A DNA stretch of 64,000 nucleotides from Phenylobacterium sp. (lineage in GTDB: Bacteria > Pseudomonadota > Alphaproteobacteria > Caulobacterales > Caulobacteraceae): positions 43,869 through 107,868 of the forward strand of contig NZ_SCTC01000022.1 in NCBI RefSeq assembly GCF_004299445.1, given 5' to 3'. A program made the position numbers and the translations under genes. Shown piece after piece: positions 1 through 8,634 of the stretch. Under the pieces are notes generated by a model that worked only from the letters and a program-made list of their open reading frames with translations, searched no databases and was not told the origin of the DNA. The stretch's first letter is position 1; every line of letters starts with the position of its first letter.

Positions 1-220
1 GGCCATAGCCCTGGCCCCCCAGTTCGGGGCCCAGGTGGCAGGCCCAAAGGCCCTCGGCCTTCACCTTGTCCTGCAGCGGCTTGATGAACTTCTTCCGGCC
101 CTCGCTGGAGAAGACCGCCATGCCGAGGTGACTGAGCGGCTCGACCTCGTCGCGCATGAAGTCCTCGATCCAGTCCAGCTTCTTCTGGAACTCGGGATCG
201 GTCTCGAAATCCCACGCCAT
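1..220 (-). CDS. Acyl-CoA dehydrogenase, N-terminal part (cut by window edge)
   Basis: Only the first 73 codons are visible; the gene runs off the left edge. The start MAWDFETDPEFQKKLDWIEDF and the later segment GLWACHLGPELGGQGYG are typical of the N-terminal helical domain of FAD-dependent acyl-CoA dehydrogenases, which oxidise acyl-CoA to trans-2-enoyl-CoA in the cytoplasm. A crotonase-fold gene follows on the opposite side of a spacer of about 120 bases and reads the same way, which fits a fatty-acid or other acyl-CoA degradation cluster. Substrate length cannot be judged from this fragment. The start is the ATG at 220; the upstream sequence GGGGGAGAGCGC supplies a purine-rich ribosome site. 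Confidence 0.85.
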   Translation of the reverse strand, partial: MAWDFETDPEFQKKLDWIEDFMRDEVEPLSHLGMAVFSSEGRKKFIKPLQDKVKAEGLWACHLGPELGGQGYG

Positions 221-338
221 GCGCGCTCTCCCCCGGCGGCAATTTTTCGTATTATGGGTACGCTAGACCCGCAGCGCAGGATGTCAAACGCTGGTTTGTG
301 GCCTCGCCTTGCCCAGCAATGCGGAAAGGGGGAGGATC

Positions 339-1106
339 TCAGAATGCGCCGCCGCGGCCCTGGCCCGAGGCGAACCGCGTCGCGCCCTCGACGGCCGAGC
401 CGGTGCGCAGCGTCTCCATGCCGACCTTGACCTCGTAGGCGGTGGCCTCATCCCAATCGAGCGACCACTGCTCCAGGGCCGAGAGCCGGTCGTTGCGCAG
501 GCATAGCTGCGGAAAGGCCGATAGCTGGCGGGCGAGCTCCAGAGCGGCGTTCAGCGCCTCGCCCTTCGGCACGACGCGGTTGGCGAGACCCATCTGCAGG
601 GCTTCGGGCGCGCCGACCGGCCGGCCCGTGAGGATCATGTCCATCGCCCGCGAGTGGCCGATCAGGCGCGGCAGGCGGATGGTGCCGAGGTCGATCAGCG
701 GCACGCCGAAGCGGCGACAGAAGACCCCGAAGATCGCATCCTCGGCGGCCACGCGCAGGTCGGCCCAGCAGGCCACCTCAAGGCCGCCCGCCACCGCATG
801 GCCCTCGACGGCGGCGATCACCGGCTTGCCGAGGCGGAGGCGGGTCACGCCCATGGGCCCGAAGTCGCCGTCCGGCTTCACCGGATTGCCCCGGCCCTCG
901 CTGATGCCCTTGAGGTCGGCGCCCGCGCAGAAATAGCCGCCCCGGCCGGTCAGCACCGCCACGTCCAGGTTCTCGTCGGCATCGAACCGCTTGAAGACGT
1001 CGTAGAGCTCGCGCGCCGTGGCGCCGTCGTAGGCGTTGCGCCGCTCGGGGCGCTCGACGGTGACGATCGCGATGCGGCCATCGGTCTCGTAGCTGACGTT
1101 CGACAT
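339..1106 (-). CDS. Crotonase-fold enoyl-CoA hydratase/isomerase family protein
   Basis: A 255-residue cytoplasmic protein, the usual length for the enoyl-CoA hydratase/isomerase superfamily. The oxyanion-hole segment CAGADL lies near residues 60-65, and AVAGGLEVACWADLRVA near 105-120 carries the Glu (about E110) that matches the first catalytic Glu of rat crotonase. The second catalytic Glu is not present: the aligned stretch FGVPLIDLGTI (about 133-143) has Leu where hydratases have Glu. Classical hydration of enoyl-CoA is therefore doubtful, and an isomerase, hydrolase or other crotonase activity is possible. It follows the acyl-CoA dehydrogenase on the same strand after a gap of about 120 bases. 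The start ATG at 1106 has GGAGGCGCC just upstream. Confidence 0.85.
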   Translation of the reverse strand: MSNVSYETDGRIAIVTVERPERRNAYDGATARELYDVFKRFDADENLDVAVLTGRGGYFCAGADLKGISEGRGNPVKPDGDFGPMGVTRLRLGKPVIAAVEGHAVAGGLEVACWADLRVAAEDAIFGVFCRRFGVPLIDLGTIRLPRLIGHSRAMDMILTGRPVGAPEALQMGLANRVVPKGEALNAALELARQLSAFPQLCLRNDRLSALEQWSLDWDEATAYEVKVGMETLRTGSAVEGATRFASGQGRGGAF

Positions 1107-1192
1107 GGGGGCGCCTCCTGCTGCTTGCGCATCGTCACGCTTGCGACAGCGGGGAACGCAAGGGCAAATGCGGGAAGTTTGGGAGGAACGGT

Positions 1193-2416
1193 ATGGGCAA
1201 AGCCAAAGAGCACGGCTTCTCGAAGGAGCGCCTGGCGCGGATCGACAGGTTCCTGGACGAGAAGTACGTGGCCGCCGGCCGCCTGCCGTGCGCCCAGTTC
1301 CTGCTCGCCCGCAATGGCGAGGTGGTTCACCAGACGATCCTGGGCGAGCAGGACCCCGAGCGGGGCGTGAAGCTGGCCGAGGATACGGTCTACCGCATCT
1401 ATTCCATGACCAAGCCGGTCACCTCGGTGGCGCTGATGCAGCTGGTCGAGGAAGGCGCTGTCGCCCTGGACGACCCGGTGGCGCGCCATATCCCCGAGTG
1501 GAAGGACCTGGGCGTCTTCTCCGCCGGCACGGGCCCCTACCTGACCACGCCGCCCAGCCGGCCCATGCAGGTGGTCGACCTGCTGCGCCACACGTCGGGC
1601 CTGACCTACGGCTTCCAGAACCGCACCAACGTCGACGCGGCCTATCGCAAGCTCAAGCTGGAGGCGATGCACGGCGAGCACGACCTGGAAGCGATGATCG
1701 ATATGCTGGCCAAGCTGCCGCTGGAGTTCTCGCCGGGCGAGGCGTGGAACTACTCGGTGGCCACCGACGTCTGTGGCTATCTGGTGCAGAAGCTCTCGGG
1801 CAAGCCGTTGGACCGGGCGCTGCAGGAACGCATCTTCGATCCCCTGAAGATGGTCGACACCGGCTTCCACGTCCGCGACGACCAGAGGAGCCGTTTCGCC
1901 GCGTGCTACGACGCCGGCCCGGGGGGCAAGCTGAAGCTGCAGGACGACGCCCAGAAGAGCCCCTACCTCGCGCCGCCCAGGCTGTTGTCCGGCGGCGGCG
2001 GGCTGGTGGGTACGGCGGCCGACTACATGCGCTTCGCCACCATGCTGGTGAATGGCGGCGAACTGGACGGCGCGCGCATCCTGGCGCCCAAGACCATCGA
2101 GCTGATGGCGTCCAACCACCTGCCCGGCGGGAAGGACCTGACCGAGCTGTCGCGCTCGCTGTTCTCGGAGAGCACCAATGCCGGCGTCGGCTTCGGCCTG
2201 GGCTTCGCCACCGTGTTCGATCCGCCGCAGACCCTGATCCCCTGCAGCTACGGCGAGTTCTACTGGGGCGGCGCGGCCTCGACGGCCTTCTGGGTCGATC
2301 CGGTCGAGCAGGTGACGGCGGTCTTCATGACCCAGCTGCTGCCCTCGTCCACCTACCCGATCCGCCGCGAACTACGGACGCTGACGTACTCGGCCCTGAT
2401 GGAGACGTACGGGTAG
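1193..2416 (+). CDS. Serine hydrolase, class C beta-lactamase/esterase VIII family
   Basis: A 407-residue protein of the beta-lactamase-like serine hydrolase family (Pfam Beta-lactamase, COG1680). The SxxK nucleophile motif reads SMTK (S71, K74) and the second motif Tyr is Y187 in WNYSV. The third KTG-like box appears as WGGAAST near residue 361. No signal peptide is visible, so a cytoplasmic esterase of class VIII type is more likely than a periplasmic beta-lactamase or DD-peptidase. It starts 86 bases from the divergent crotonase gene, and GGGAGGAACGGT precedes the ATG as a good ribosome site. The substrate is unknown. It ends convergently with the MATE gene. Confidence 0.85.
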   Translation: MGKAKEHGFSKERLARIDRFLDEKYVAAGRLPCAQFLLARNGEVVHQTILGEQDPERGVKLAEDTVYRIYSMTKPVTSVALMQLVEEGAVALDDPVARHIPEWKDLGVFSAGTGPYLTTPPSRPMQVVDLLRHTSGLTYGFQNRTNVDAAYRKLKLEAMHGEHDLEAMIDMLAKLPLEFSPGEAWNYSVATDVCGYLVQKLSGKPLDRALQERIFDPLKMVDTGFHVRDDQRSRFAACYDAGPGGKLKLQDDAQKSPYLAPPRLLSGGGGLVGTAADYMRFATMLVNGGELDGARILAPKTIELMASNHLPGGKDLTELSRSLFSESTNAGVGFGLGFATVFDPPQTLIPCSYGEFYWGGAASTAFWVDPVEQVTAVFMTQLLPSSTYPIRRELRTLTYSALMETYG

Positions 2417-2441
2417 TTTCCCCTACGACCCTGAAGTGGGG

Positions 2442-3935
2442 CTAGCCCTTCGCCTCTTCCTTCGCCGGCGCGCGTGAGGCGGCGTCGGCCATCGCTTCGG
2501 CCTCCTCGATCATGGGCTGGCCGAAGCCGGTGTCGGGCTCTTCGGTGGCCATGGGCGTGGTCGGCAGCATCCGCGCCTTCCGCCAGCCGCCCCAGAGATA
2601 GTAGCTGCCGGCCAGCAGCAGCGTCGTGGTCGAGCCGATCGGGAAGGCGATCCAGATCGCCTCGGCGCCCAGGCTGGGCTCGAGCAGGTTGGCCAGCGGC
2701 ACGCGGACGCCCCACAGCGAGATGATCATCGCCAGCAACGGCGGCCACACCGCGCCGGTCGAGCGCACGACGCCGGAGAAAATGAAGGCGATGCCGAAGG
2801 GGATGAAGCCCCACAGCACGATCGAGTTGATGTGGATGGCGATCGGCAGCGACGGGCTGGTCGCCGGCAGGAAGGCCCGCAGCACCCACGGGTCGGCCAG
2901 GTAGATCAGCACCACCGGCACGGCCGTGAACAGCAGCGCGTACAGCGCGCCCGAGCGGGCCACCAGCTCGACGCGGTCCATCTTGCCCGCGCCGATGTTC
3001 TGCGCCGCCATGGACGAGACCGCCGCCCCCAGCGCCATCGCCGGCATCTGGACATAGGTCCACAGCTGGGCCGCCGCGCCGTAGGCCGCGGAGGTGTGGA
3101 CGCCGTGCTGGTTGACCAGGCTCATCATGGTGACGGCCGCCAGGGAGGTGACCATCATCTGGAAGCCCATGGGCAGGCCCTTGAGCACCAGCCCCTTGAT
3201 GATCGTCAGGTCGGGAATCAGCAGGTGGAACTCGCCCGGCCGCAGCACCAGGATCGATTTCCTCCGGTAGAGGTGCACGATCATCGCGAAGAGGGTGATC
3301 GTCTGCGACACGAGGGTGGCGGTGGCCGAGCCCGCGATCCCGAGCTCGGGGAACGGGCCGAAGCCGGTGATCAGCAGCGGGTTCAGGACGACGTCCATCC
3401 CCACCATCACCAGCGAGAAGTAGAACGGCGTGCGGCTGTCGCCCGTGCCCCGCTGGGCCATCATCACGTACGAGAAGAAGTACATGAACGGCATCGCCGA
3501 GAAGATCACCCGCAGGTAGGCGATGGCGTCGCGGCGCGCGTCGGCCGGCGTGCCCATGGCGTCCAGGATGTGGGGCGTGAGGTAGACGCCCAGCGCCCCC
3601 ACGGTCAGCGACACCACGATGAAGAAGGCGGTCGAGGTGCCGATCACCCGCTTGGCGGTCGCCTCGTCACGGGCGCCCATCGCCTGGCCGATCATGATGT
3701 TCGACGCCATCGACAGGCCGAACACGGCTCCCAGCATCAGGAACATGATCTGATTGGCGTTGGACGTGGCGGTCAGCGCCGCCTCGCCCAGCACGTGGCT
3801 GACCCAGATGGCGTTGGCCGAGCCGTTCAGCGATTGCAGGATGTTGGTGGCCAGCACCGGCAGGGCGAAGAGGATCAGCGTCTTGCCGATCGGCCCCGTG
3901 GTCAGGTCGGGCATCTTGCGCCCGCCGGGGCCCAT
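2442..3935 (-). CDS. MATE family multidrug/Na+ antiporter
   Basis: A polytopic membrane protein of about 497 residues with the 12 hydrophobic segments and internal two-fold repeat of MATE exporters, which extrude cationic drugs or metabolites against Na+ or H+. It begins TTGPIGKTLILFALPVLATN, the usual first amphipathic region and helix. The C-terminus has a soluble acidic tail. The open frame continues upstream to 4064, but the residues before MGPGGRKMPDL look like untranslated sequence. I therefore take the ATG at 3935, with the ATG at 3914 as an alternative; neither has a strong ribosome site. The substrate cannot be inferred from context. Confidence 0.85.
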   Translation of the reverse strand: MGPGGRKMPDLTTGPIGKTLILFALPVLATNILQSLNGSANAIWVSHVLGEAALTATSNANQIMFLMLGAVFGLSMASNIMIGQAMGARDEATAKRVIGTSTAFFIVVSLTVGALGVYLTPHILDAMGTPADARRDAIAYLRVIFSAMPFMYFFSYVMMAQRGTGDSRTPFYFSLVMVGMDVVLNPLLITGFGPFPELGIAGSATATLVSQTITLFAMIVHLYRRKSILVLRPGEFHLLIPDLTIIKGLVLKGLPMGFQMMVTSLAAVTMMSLVNQHGVHTSAAYGAAAQLWTYVQMPAMALGAAVSSMAAQNIGAGKMDRVELVARSGALYALLFTAVPVVLIYLADPWVLRAFLPATSPSLPIAIHINSIVLWGFIPFGIAFIFSGVVRSTGAVWPPLLAMIISLWGVRVPLANLLEPSLGAEAIWIAFPIGSTTTLLLAGSYYLWGGWRKARMLPTTPMATEEPDTGFGQPMIEEAEAMADAASRAPAKEEAKG

Positions 3936-4086
3936 GCCCGGTCCGCGCGCCGCTCCCGCCTGACTGCTCAACTGACCGCTCCCCCTATGTACCGACGCTT
4001 CTAAAGGCCGCCCGCCCTTCGGTTCAAGCGTGGCGCACGGCCACAGCCCGGCTTGAGGCGTCATCGTTTCGCGTTATGGAAGCGGC

Positions 4087-4974
4087 ATGACCGTCCAGAT
4101 CCTGCAGTTCGGAACCACCGGCCAACTCGGCGTGGAGCTGTTGCGCCAGGCGCCCGGCCACGACGTTTCGGTGACCGCGCTGAGCCGCGCCGAGGCCGAC
4201 CTGTCCGATCCCGCCGCCTGCGCCGCGAAGGTGCGCGAGGCCCGGCCCGACGTGGTGGTGATCGCCGCGGCGCACACCGCCGTCGACCTGGCCGAGAGCG
4301 AGACGGAGCTGGCCCGCGCCATCAACGCGGTCACGCCCGGCGCCATCGCCGCGGCCGCCGCCGAGGTGGGCGCGGCGGTGATCAATGTCTCGACCGACTA
4401 TGTCTTCGACGGCGACGGCGGCGCGCCCTACCCCGAGACGGCGGCGACCAACCCGCTGAACGCCTATGGCCGGACCAAGCTGGAGGGCGAGGGCGCCGTC
4501 GCCGCCGCGAACCCGCGATCGCTCAGCATCCGAACGTCCTGGGTGGTCTCGCCCCACGGCAAGAACTTCGTGAAGACCATGTTGCGGGTGGCCGCCGCCG
4601 GGAACCCGCTGAAGGTGGTCGATGACCAGTCGGGGCGGCCGACCTCCGCCGCGGACCTCGCGGGCTTCATCCTGCAGATCGCGCCGAAGCTGGCGGCTGC
4701 GAAGGCCGGCGCCCCCCTGTTCGGTCTGGTGCACTTCGCCAATTCCGGCGAGGTGACCTGGCGCGACTTCGCCATCGAGATCTTCGCCCAGGCGCTGGGC
4801 GACCAGGCGCCCGAGGTGGGCGGCCAGAAGACGGCGGACTACGTGACCCCCGCGCGGCGCCCGCTGCGGGCGACCATGGACCTGTCGCGACTGGAGCAGG
4901 TGTACGGCTTCACGCCCCGGCACTGGAAAGAGGCGCTCGGCGACATCGTCGCCGAGCTGCGGGCCGCGACCTAG
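4087..4974 (+). CDS. rfbD: dTDP-4-dehydrorhamnose reductase (RmlD/RfbD)
   Basis: A 295-residue extended SDR protein. The Rossmann glycine motif GTTGQLG is at residues 9-15, STD at 102-104, and the catalytic YxxxK at Y127-K131 (YGRTK). RmlD reduces dTDP-4-dehydro-L-rhamnose to dTDP-L-rhamnose with NADPH, the last step of activated rhamnose synthesis for O-antigen or exopolysaccharide. RmlA, RmlB and RmlC are not in the window, so this copy stands alone here. It is divergent from the MATE gene and its stop is 9 bases from the convergent permease gene. Family membership is clear; the exact sugar nucleotide is inferred. Confidence 0.88.
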   Translation: MTVQILQFGTTGQLGVELLRQAPGHDVSVTALSRAEADLSDPAACAAKVREARPDVVVIAAAHTAVDLAESETELARAINAVTPGAIAAAAAEVGAAVINVSTDYVFDGDGGAPYPETAATNPLNAYGRTKLEGEGAVAAANPRSLSIRTSWVVSPHGKNFVKTMLRVAAAGNPLKVVDDQSGRPTSAADLAGFILQIAPKLAAAKAGAPLFGLVHFANSGEVTWRDFAIEIFAQALGDQAPEVGGQKTADYVTPARRPLRATMDLSRLEQVYGFTPRHWKEALGDIVAELRAAT

Positions 4975-4983
4975 ATCTCCGAA

Positions 4984-6378
4984 CTAGGACGGGCTGGCCA
5001 GCCGGCTCTTCACCCGCCCGTAGAGCAGGTACACCACCGCGCCCAAGACGTTGGCGCCCAGGAAGAACAGCATCGTCTGGGTCTGCAGGCTGGCGAACAG
5101 GTAGATGCAGCCGGCGATGGTCAGCGGCGCGACCACCCAGACCAGCGGGGTCACGAAGGGGCGCGGCAGCTCGGGCGAACGGCGGCGCAGCACCATCACC
5201 GCGAAGGCCACGGCGATGAAGGCCACCAGCGTGCCCGCATTGGCCAGCGAGGCGATCTCGTCCAGCGGCACCAGCCCGGCGAAGACGGCGGCCACGACGC
5301 CGGTGAAGATGGTCACCATGGTCGGCACGCCGCGGCTGTCCACCTTGGCCAGGCCTTGCGGCAGCAGGCCGTCGCGGGCCATGGCGAAGAACACCCGGCT
5401 CTGGCCGAACATGAAGACCATGATCACCGTCGGCATGGCCACGACCGCCGCGCCGGCGATGATCGCCGCGGGGCCGGGCTGGCCCAGCTGCTTCAGGGCG
5501 TAGGCCAGCGGCTCGGGGCTCTTGGAGAAGGGCTCGTAGGGCACGACGCCCAGGGCTGCGGCGGCGATCACCATGTAGATCAGGGTGCACAGCGCCATCG
5601 AGCCCACGATGCCGATGGTCAGGTCGCGCTTGGGGTTCTTGGCCTCCTCGGCCGCCGTCGAGATGGCGTCGAAGCCGTAGAAGGCAAAGAAGATGATCGC
5701 CGCCGCGCCCATCACTCCGTACTTCTTGCCGTCGATCTCGTGGGCGCCGAAGCCGAACGGCGCGAACGGCTGGAAGTTGGCCGCATCGAAGTGCGGGATC
5801 GTGAAGGCCACGAAGGCCGCCAGCGCCACCAGCTTCACGCACACCAGGATGAAGTTGACCGTCGCGCTCTCGCGGGTGCCCAGCAGCAGCACGCCGGTGA
5901 CCACCAGCGCGATGAAGATCGCCGGCACGTCGATCGCCCCGCCGTTCAGCAGCAGCTCGGGCACGCCGGCGCCGCGCAGCAGGCCCGAGGCGTAGCCTGA
6001 CCAGCCCACGGCCACGGCGCTGCAGACCAGGGTGTATTCCAGGATCAGGCCGACGCCGACGATCCACGCCAGGGTCTCGCCCAGGGTGACGTACGAGTAG
6101 GTGTAGGCGCTGCCGGCCTGGGGGGTCAGGCTGGCCATCTCGGCGTAGCAGAGGGCCGCGCCGGCGCAGATGACGCCCGCGACCGCGAACGACAGGATCA
6201 CCGCCGGGCCCGCCAGCCCCGCCGCCACGCCGGTCAGCGTGTAGATGCCGGTGCCGATGATGGCGCCGACGCCCAGCGCCATCAGGTGCGGCCAGCCCAG
6301 CGTGGCCTTCAGCCCGCCGCCATGGGCGGGCGCCGCCAGCTCGAGCGGCTTGCGGCGCGTGATGAAACTCATGTGCAT
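4984..6378 (-). CDS. APC-superfamily amino acid permease (cationic amino acid transporter type)
   Basis: A 464-residue inner-membrane protein with about 12 transmembrane segments. The first helix region reads MALGVGAIIGTGIYTLTGVAAG, whose GxIIGTGI motif is the substrate- and ion-binding unwound helix of APC permeases. Length and pattern match the bacterial relatives of the eukaryotic CAT transporters, so an amino acid is the probable substrate, taken up with protons or by exchange. Start codons at 6378 and 6372 are both plausible (MHMSF). The gene is divergent from the DUF885 gene, with 146 bases between them for both promoters. Confidence 0.87.
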   Translation of the reverse strand: MHMSFITRRKPLELAAPAHGGGLKATLGWPHLMALGVGAIIGTGIYTLTGVAAGLAGPAVILSFAVAGVICAGAALCYAEMASLTPQAGSAYTYSYVTLGETLAWIVGVGLILEYTLVCSAVAVGWSGYASGLLRGAGVPELLLNGGAIDVPAIFIALVVTGVLLLGTRESATVNFILVCVKLVALAAFVAFTIPHFDAANFQPFAPFGFGAHEIDGKKYGVMGAAAIIFFAFYGFDAISTAAEEAKNPKRDLTIGIVGSMALCTLIYMVIAAAALGVVPYEPFSKSPEPLAYALKQLGQPGPAAIIAGAAVVAMPTVIMVFMFGQSRVFFAMARDGLLPQGLAKVDSRGVPTMVTIFTGVVAAVFAGLVPLDEIASLANAGTLVAFIAVAFAVMVLRRRSPELPRPFVTPLVWVVAPLTIAGCIYLFASLQTQTMLFFLGANVLGAVVYLLYGRVKSRLASPS

Positions 6379-6524
6379 CCCCTCTCCGGCCCCTCTTGCC
6401 TGGGTTCGCCGGTTCCTGAGGCGTCATTTGCGCTGAGCTTGACGGGGCTGCCAAGCCTTGCCCTGAAACGCTTGTCGCGCGGGCGAACACGCGCCAGCTT
6501 GGCCGCCTTTCGGGGAGAAAACGT

Positions 6525-8273
6525 ATGCGCCGCCACCTGTTCGCCGCCGCCGTGTTCGTGATGGCCGCCGGGCCGGCGCTGGCCGACGATGCCGCGATCT
6601 CGAAACTGGCCTCGGATTATGACGCCTGGCTGCTGGCCGAGGACCCGATCACGGCCGGTCGGCAGGGCGACCGCGCCGCGCTGTCGAAGCTGCCCGAGGT
6701 GACTCCCGCCGCCGATGCGCGCCGGCTGGCGGCGCTGAAGGCGTTCCAGGCGCGGCTGGCGGCGATCCCGGCGCAGGGGCTGTCGGACAGCGCCGCGCTG
6801 AATCGCGGCTACATGGCCTGGGAGCTGGAGAGCCGGGTGGGGCAGATCCAGTTCGACACCGCCCGCATGCCGGTTTCGTCGGACGGCGGCTTCGAGGATC
6901 TGCTGAACTATGTGGCCTCGACCACGCCGATGCGGGGGATCGCCGACGCCGAAGCCTGGATCGCCCGGCTGGAGGCGCTGCCCGGCTACTATCGCGACAA
7001 CGTCGCCAACGCCCGGCGCGGCATCAGGACCGGCTTCACCCAGCCCAGGCCCACCATCGACATCATCATGGCCCGCGCCAAGGCCGCGGCGGCCGCGCCG
7101 ATCGAGGGCGACCCGCTGCTGCGGCCGTTCCGCGCCCGGCCCGACGGCGTCGCCGCCGACCGCTGGGCGGCGCTGGCCGCGCGTGCAGAGGCGGTCGTCC
7201 GAGACAGGATCCGCCCCGTCCAGCGCGAGTTCGCGACCTTCATCGAGACCGAGTATGCGCCGGCCGCCCGCAAGGGCCTGGGCGTCCGCGTCACCCCGGG
7301 CGGCGAAGCCTTCTACCGCTTCGCCGTGAAGGACTTCACGACCACCGACAAGACGCCCGACGAGGTCTTCGCCCTGGGCGAATCCGAGGTGGCCCGCATC
7401 CGCGCCGAGATGCTGTCGGTCATGAAGGAAACGGGGTTCACAGGCGACCTCCCGGCCTTCATCGCCATGCTGCGCAAGGACCCGAAGTTCTACGCCAAGA
7501 GCCGCCAGGAGCTGCTGGAGAAGGCCTCCGAGATCGCCAAGCGGATCGACGACAAGTTGCCCGGCTACTACGGGACCCTGCCCCGCCTCACCTACGGCGT
7601 GCGGCCCGTGCCCCCCGAGATCGAGGCGGCCTACACCACCGGCCGCTACTTCCAGGGCAGCCCTGACCAGGGCGTCGCCGGCGGCTACATGGTCAACACT
7701 TATGCGCTGGACCAGCGGCCGCTCTACGAGCTGCCGGCCCTTACCGCCCACGAGGCCGTCCCCGGCCACCATCTGCAGATCGCCCTGGCCCAGGAGCTTA
7801 AGGACGTGCCGATGTTCCGGCGCGAGGGCGGGGTCACCGCCTTCGTCGAGGGCTGGGGCCTCTATTCCGAGAAGATGGCCGGCGACATGGGCATCTACCG
7901 CGACGCCTACGAGCGCTTCGGCCAGCTCAGCTACGAGATGTGGCGCGCCTGCCGGCTGGTGGCCGACACCGGCATCCACTGGAAGGGCTGGGACAGGAAA
8001 CAGGCCGAGGCCTGCTTCCTGGAGAACACCGCGCTGGCCCCGCTCAACATCACCGTCGAGGTCGACCGCTACATCTCCTGGCCCGGCCAGGCGCTGGCCT
8101 ACAAGATCGGCGAGCTCAAGTTCCTGGAGCTGAAGGCGCGCGCCCGGGCCCGGCTGGGCGAGCGCTTCGACATCCGGAAGTTCCACGACGCCGTCCTGCT
8201 GGCCGGCCCCCTGCCGATGTCCATGCTGGACGCCCGCATCGACGCCTGGATCGCGGCCGAGGCGGCGCGGTAG
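6525..8273 (+). CDS. DUF885 family exported protein, probable metallopeptidase
   Basis: A 582-residue protein starting with a clear signal peptide (MRRHLFAAAVFVMAAGPALA, cleavage after ALA), so periplasmic or secreted. It belongs to the DUF885 family. The motif HEAVPGHH at about residues 409-416 resembles the HExxH zinc site of gluzincin peptidases, and the downstream AFVEGWGLYSEKM supplies the third acidic ligand expected of that group. The enzymatic role is inferred from these motifs; no substrate is established for this protein. The ribosome site GGGGAGAAAACGT precedes the ATG. A palindromic intergenic repeat follows the stop. Confidence 0.85.
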   Translation: MRRHLFAAAVFVMAAGPALADDAAISKLASDYDAWLLAEDPITAGRQGDRAALSKLPEVTPAADARRLAALKAFQARLAAIPAQGLSDSAALNRGYMAWELESRVGQIQFDTARMPVSSDGGFEDLLNYVASTTPMRGIADAEAWIARLEALPGYYRDNVANARRGIRTGFTQPRPTIDIIMARAKAAAAAPIEGDPLLRPFRARPDGVAADRWAALAARAEAVVRDRIRPVQREFATFIETEYAPAARKGLGVRVTPGGEAFYRFAVKDFTTTDKTPDEVFALGESEVARIRAEMLSVMKETGFTGDLPAFIAMLRKDPKFYAKSRQELLEKASEIAKRIDDKLPGYYGTLPRLTYGVRPVPPEIEAAYTTGRYFQGSPDQGVAGGYMVNTYALDQRPLYELPALTAHEAVPGHHLQIALAQELKDVPMFRREGGVTAFVEGWGLYSEKMAGDMGIYRDAYERFGQLSYEMWRACRLVADTGIHWKGWDRKQAEACFLENTALAPLNITVEVDRYISWPGQALAYKIGELKFLELKARARARLGERFDIRKFHDAVLLAGPLPMSMLDARIDAWIAAEAAR

Positions 8274-8297
8274 CAGACCTTCCAACTCCAACTCTCT

Positions 8298-8428
8298 GAA
8301 CGTCATGGCCGGGCTTGTCCCGGCCACCCAGATACGCGGGCGCTTAAAGGCTATCGGCGGAGGCGCCGCTGCGAACCTCCGAACGGCGGTGCTTCTGGGT
8401 GGCCGGCACAAGGCCGGCCATGACGTTC
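8298..8428. repeat. Palindromic intergenic element with two self-paired arms
   Basis: The arms at 8298-8332 and 8394-8428 (35 bases each) are inverted copies that differ at only two positions. Each arm also folds on its own: GGCCGGG-CTTGT-CCCGGCC in the left arm and GGCCGGC-ACAAG-GCCGGCC in the right. The two differences exchange the loop-closing G:C pair for C:G, so both small hairpins stay fully paired while the long stem would gain two mismatches. The spacer of about 60 bases is GC-rich. The arm sequence resembles repeats I know to be widespread in alphaproteobacterial intergenic regions; family membership would need a search. Confidence 0.85.
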
Positions 8429-8634
8429 AAAGGTAGGGGGATACGGCTCGCCGGGCAGACGCAGCCACACGCCTGTCGCGAAGATGACACACCCGTCAAT
8501 CTGCATCTGAACATTGATTAGAAATAATGATGCAACGTCGGTCTGCTGGATTATGTTTTCGAGTAACACGCAATTCTAGGGTTGGACCCGGACGGGGCAT
8601 GAACCTCCGCCGCGGCCCTTGGGAGGACTATGGA
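8429..8634. other. AT-richer spacer upstream of the multidomain lipoprotein gene
   Basis: About 200 bases between the palindromic element and the next start codon. The part at about 8505-8580 is distinctly richer in A and T than its surroundings (for example GATTAGAAATAATGATG) and probably holds the promoter of the downstream gene. An open frame begins at 8527, but the sequence up to 8634 does not look coding, and the lipoprotein signal begins only at 8635. I find no convincing -35/-10 pair and no RNA gene. Confidence 0.4.
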
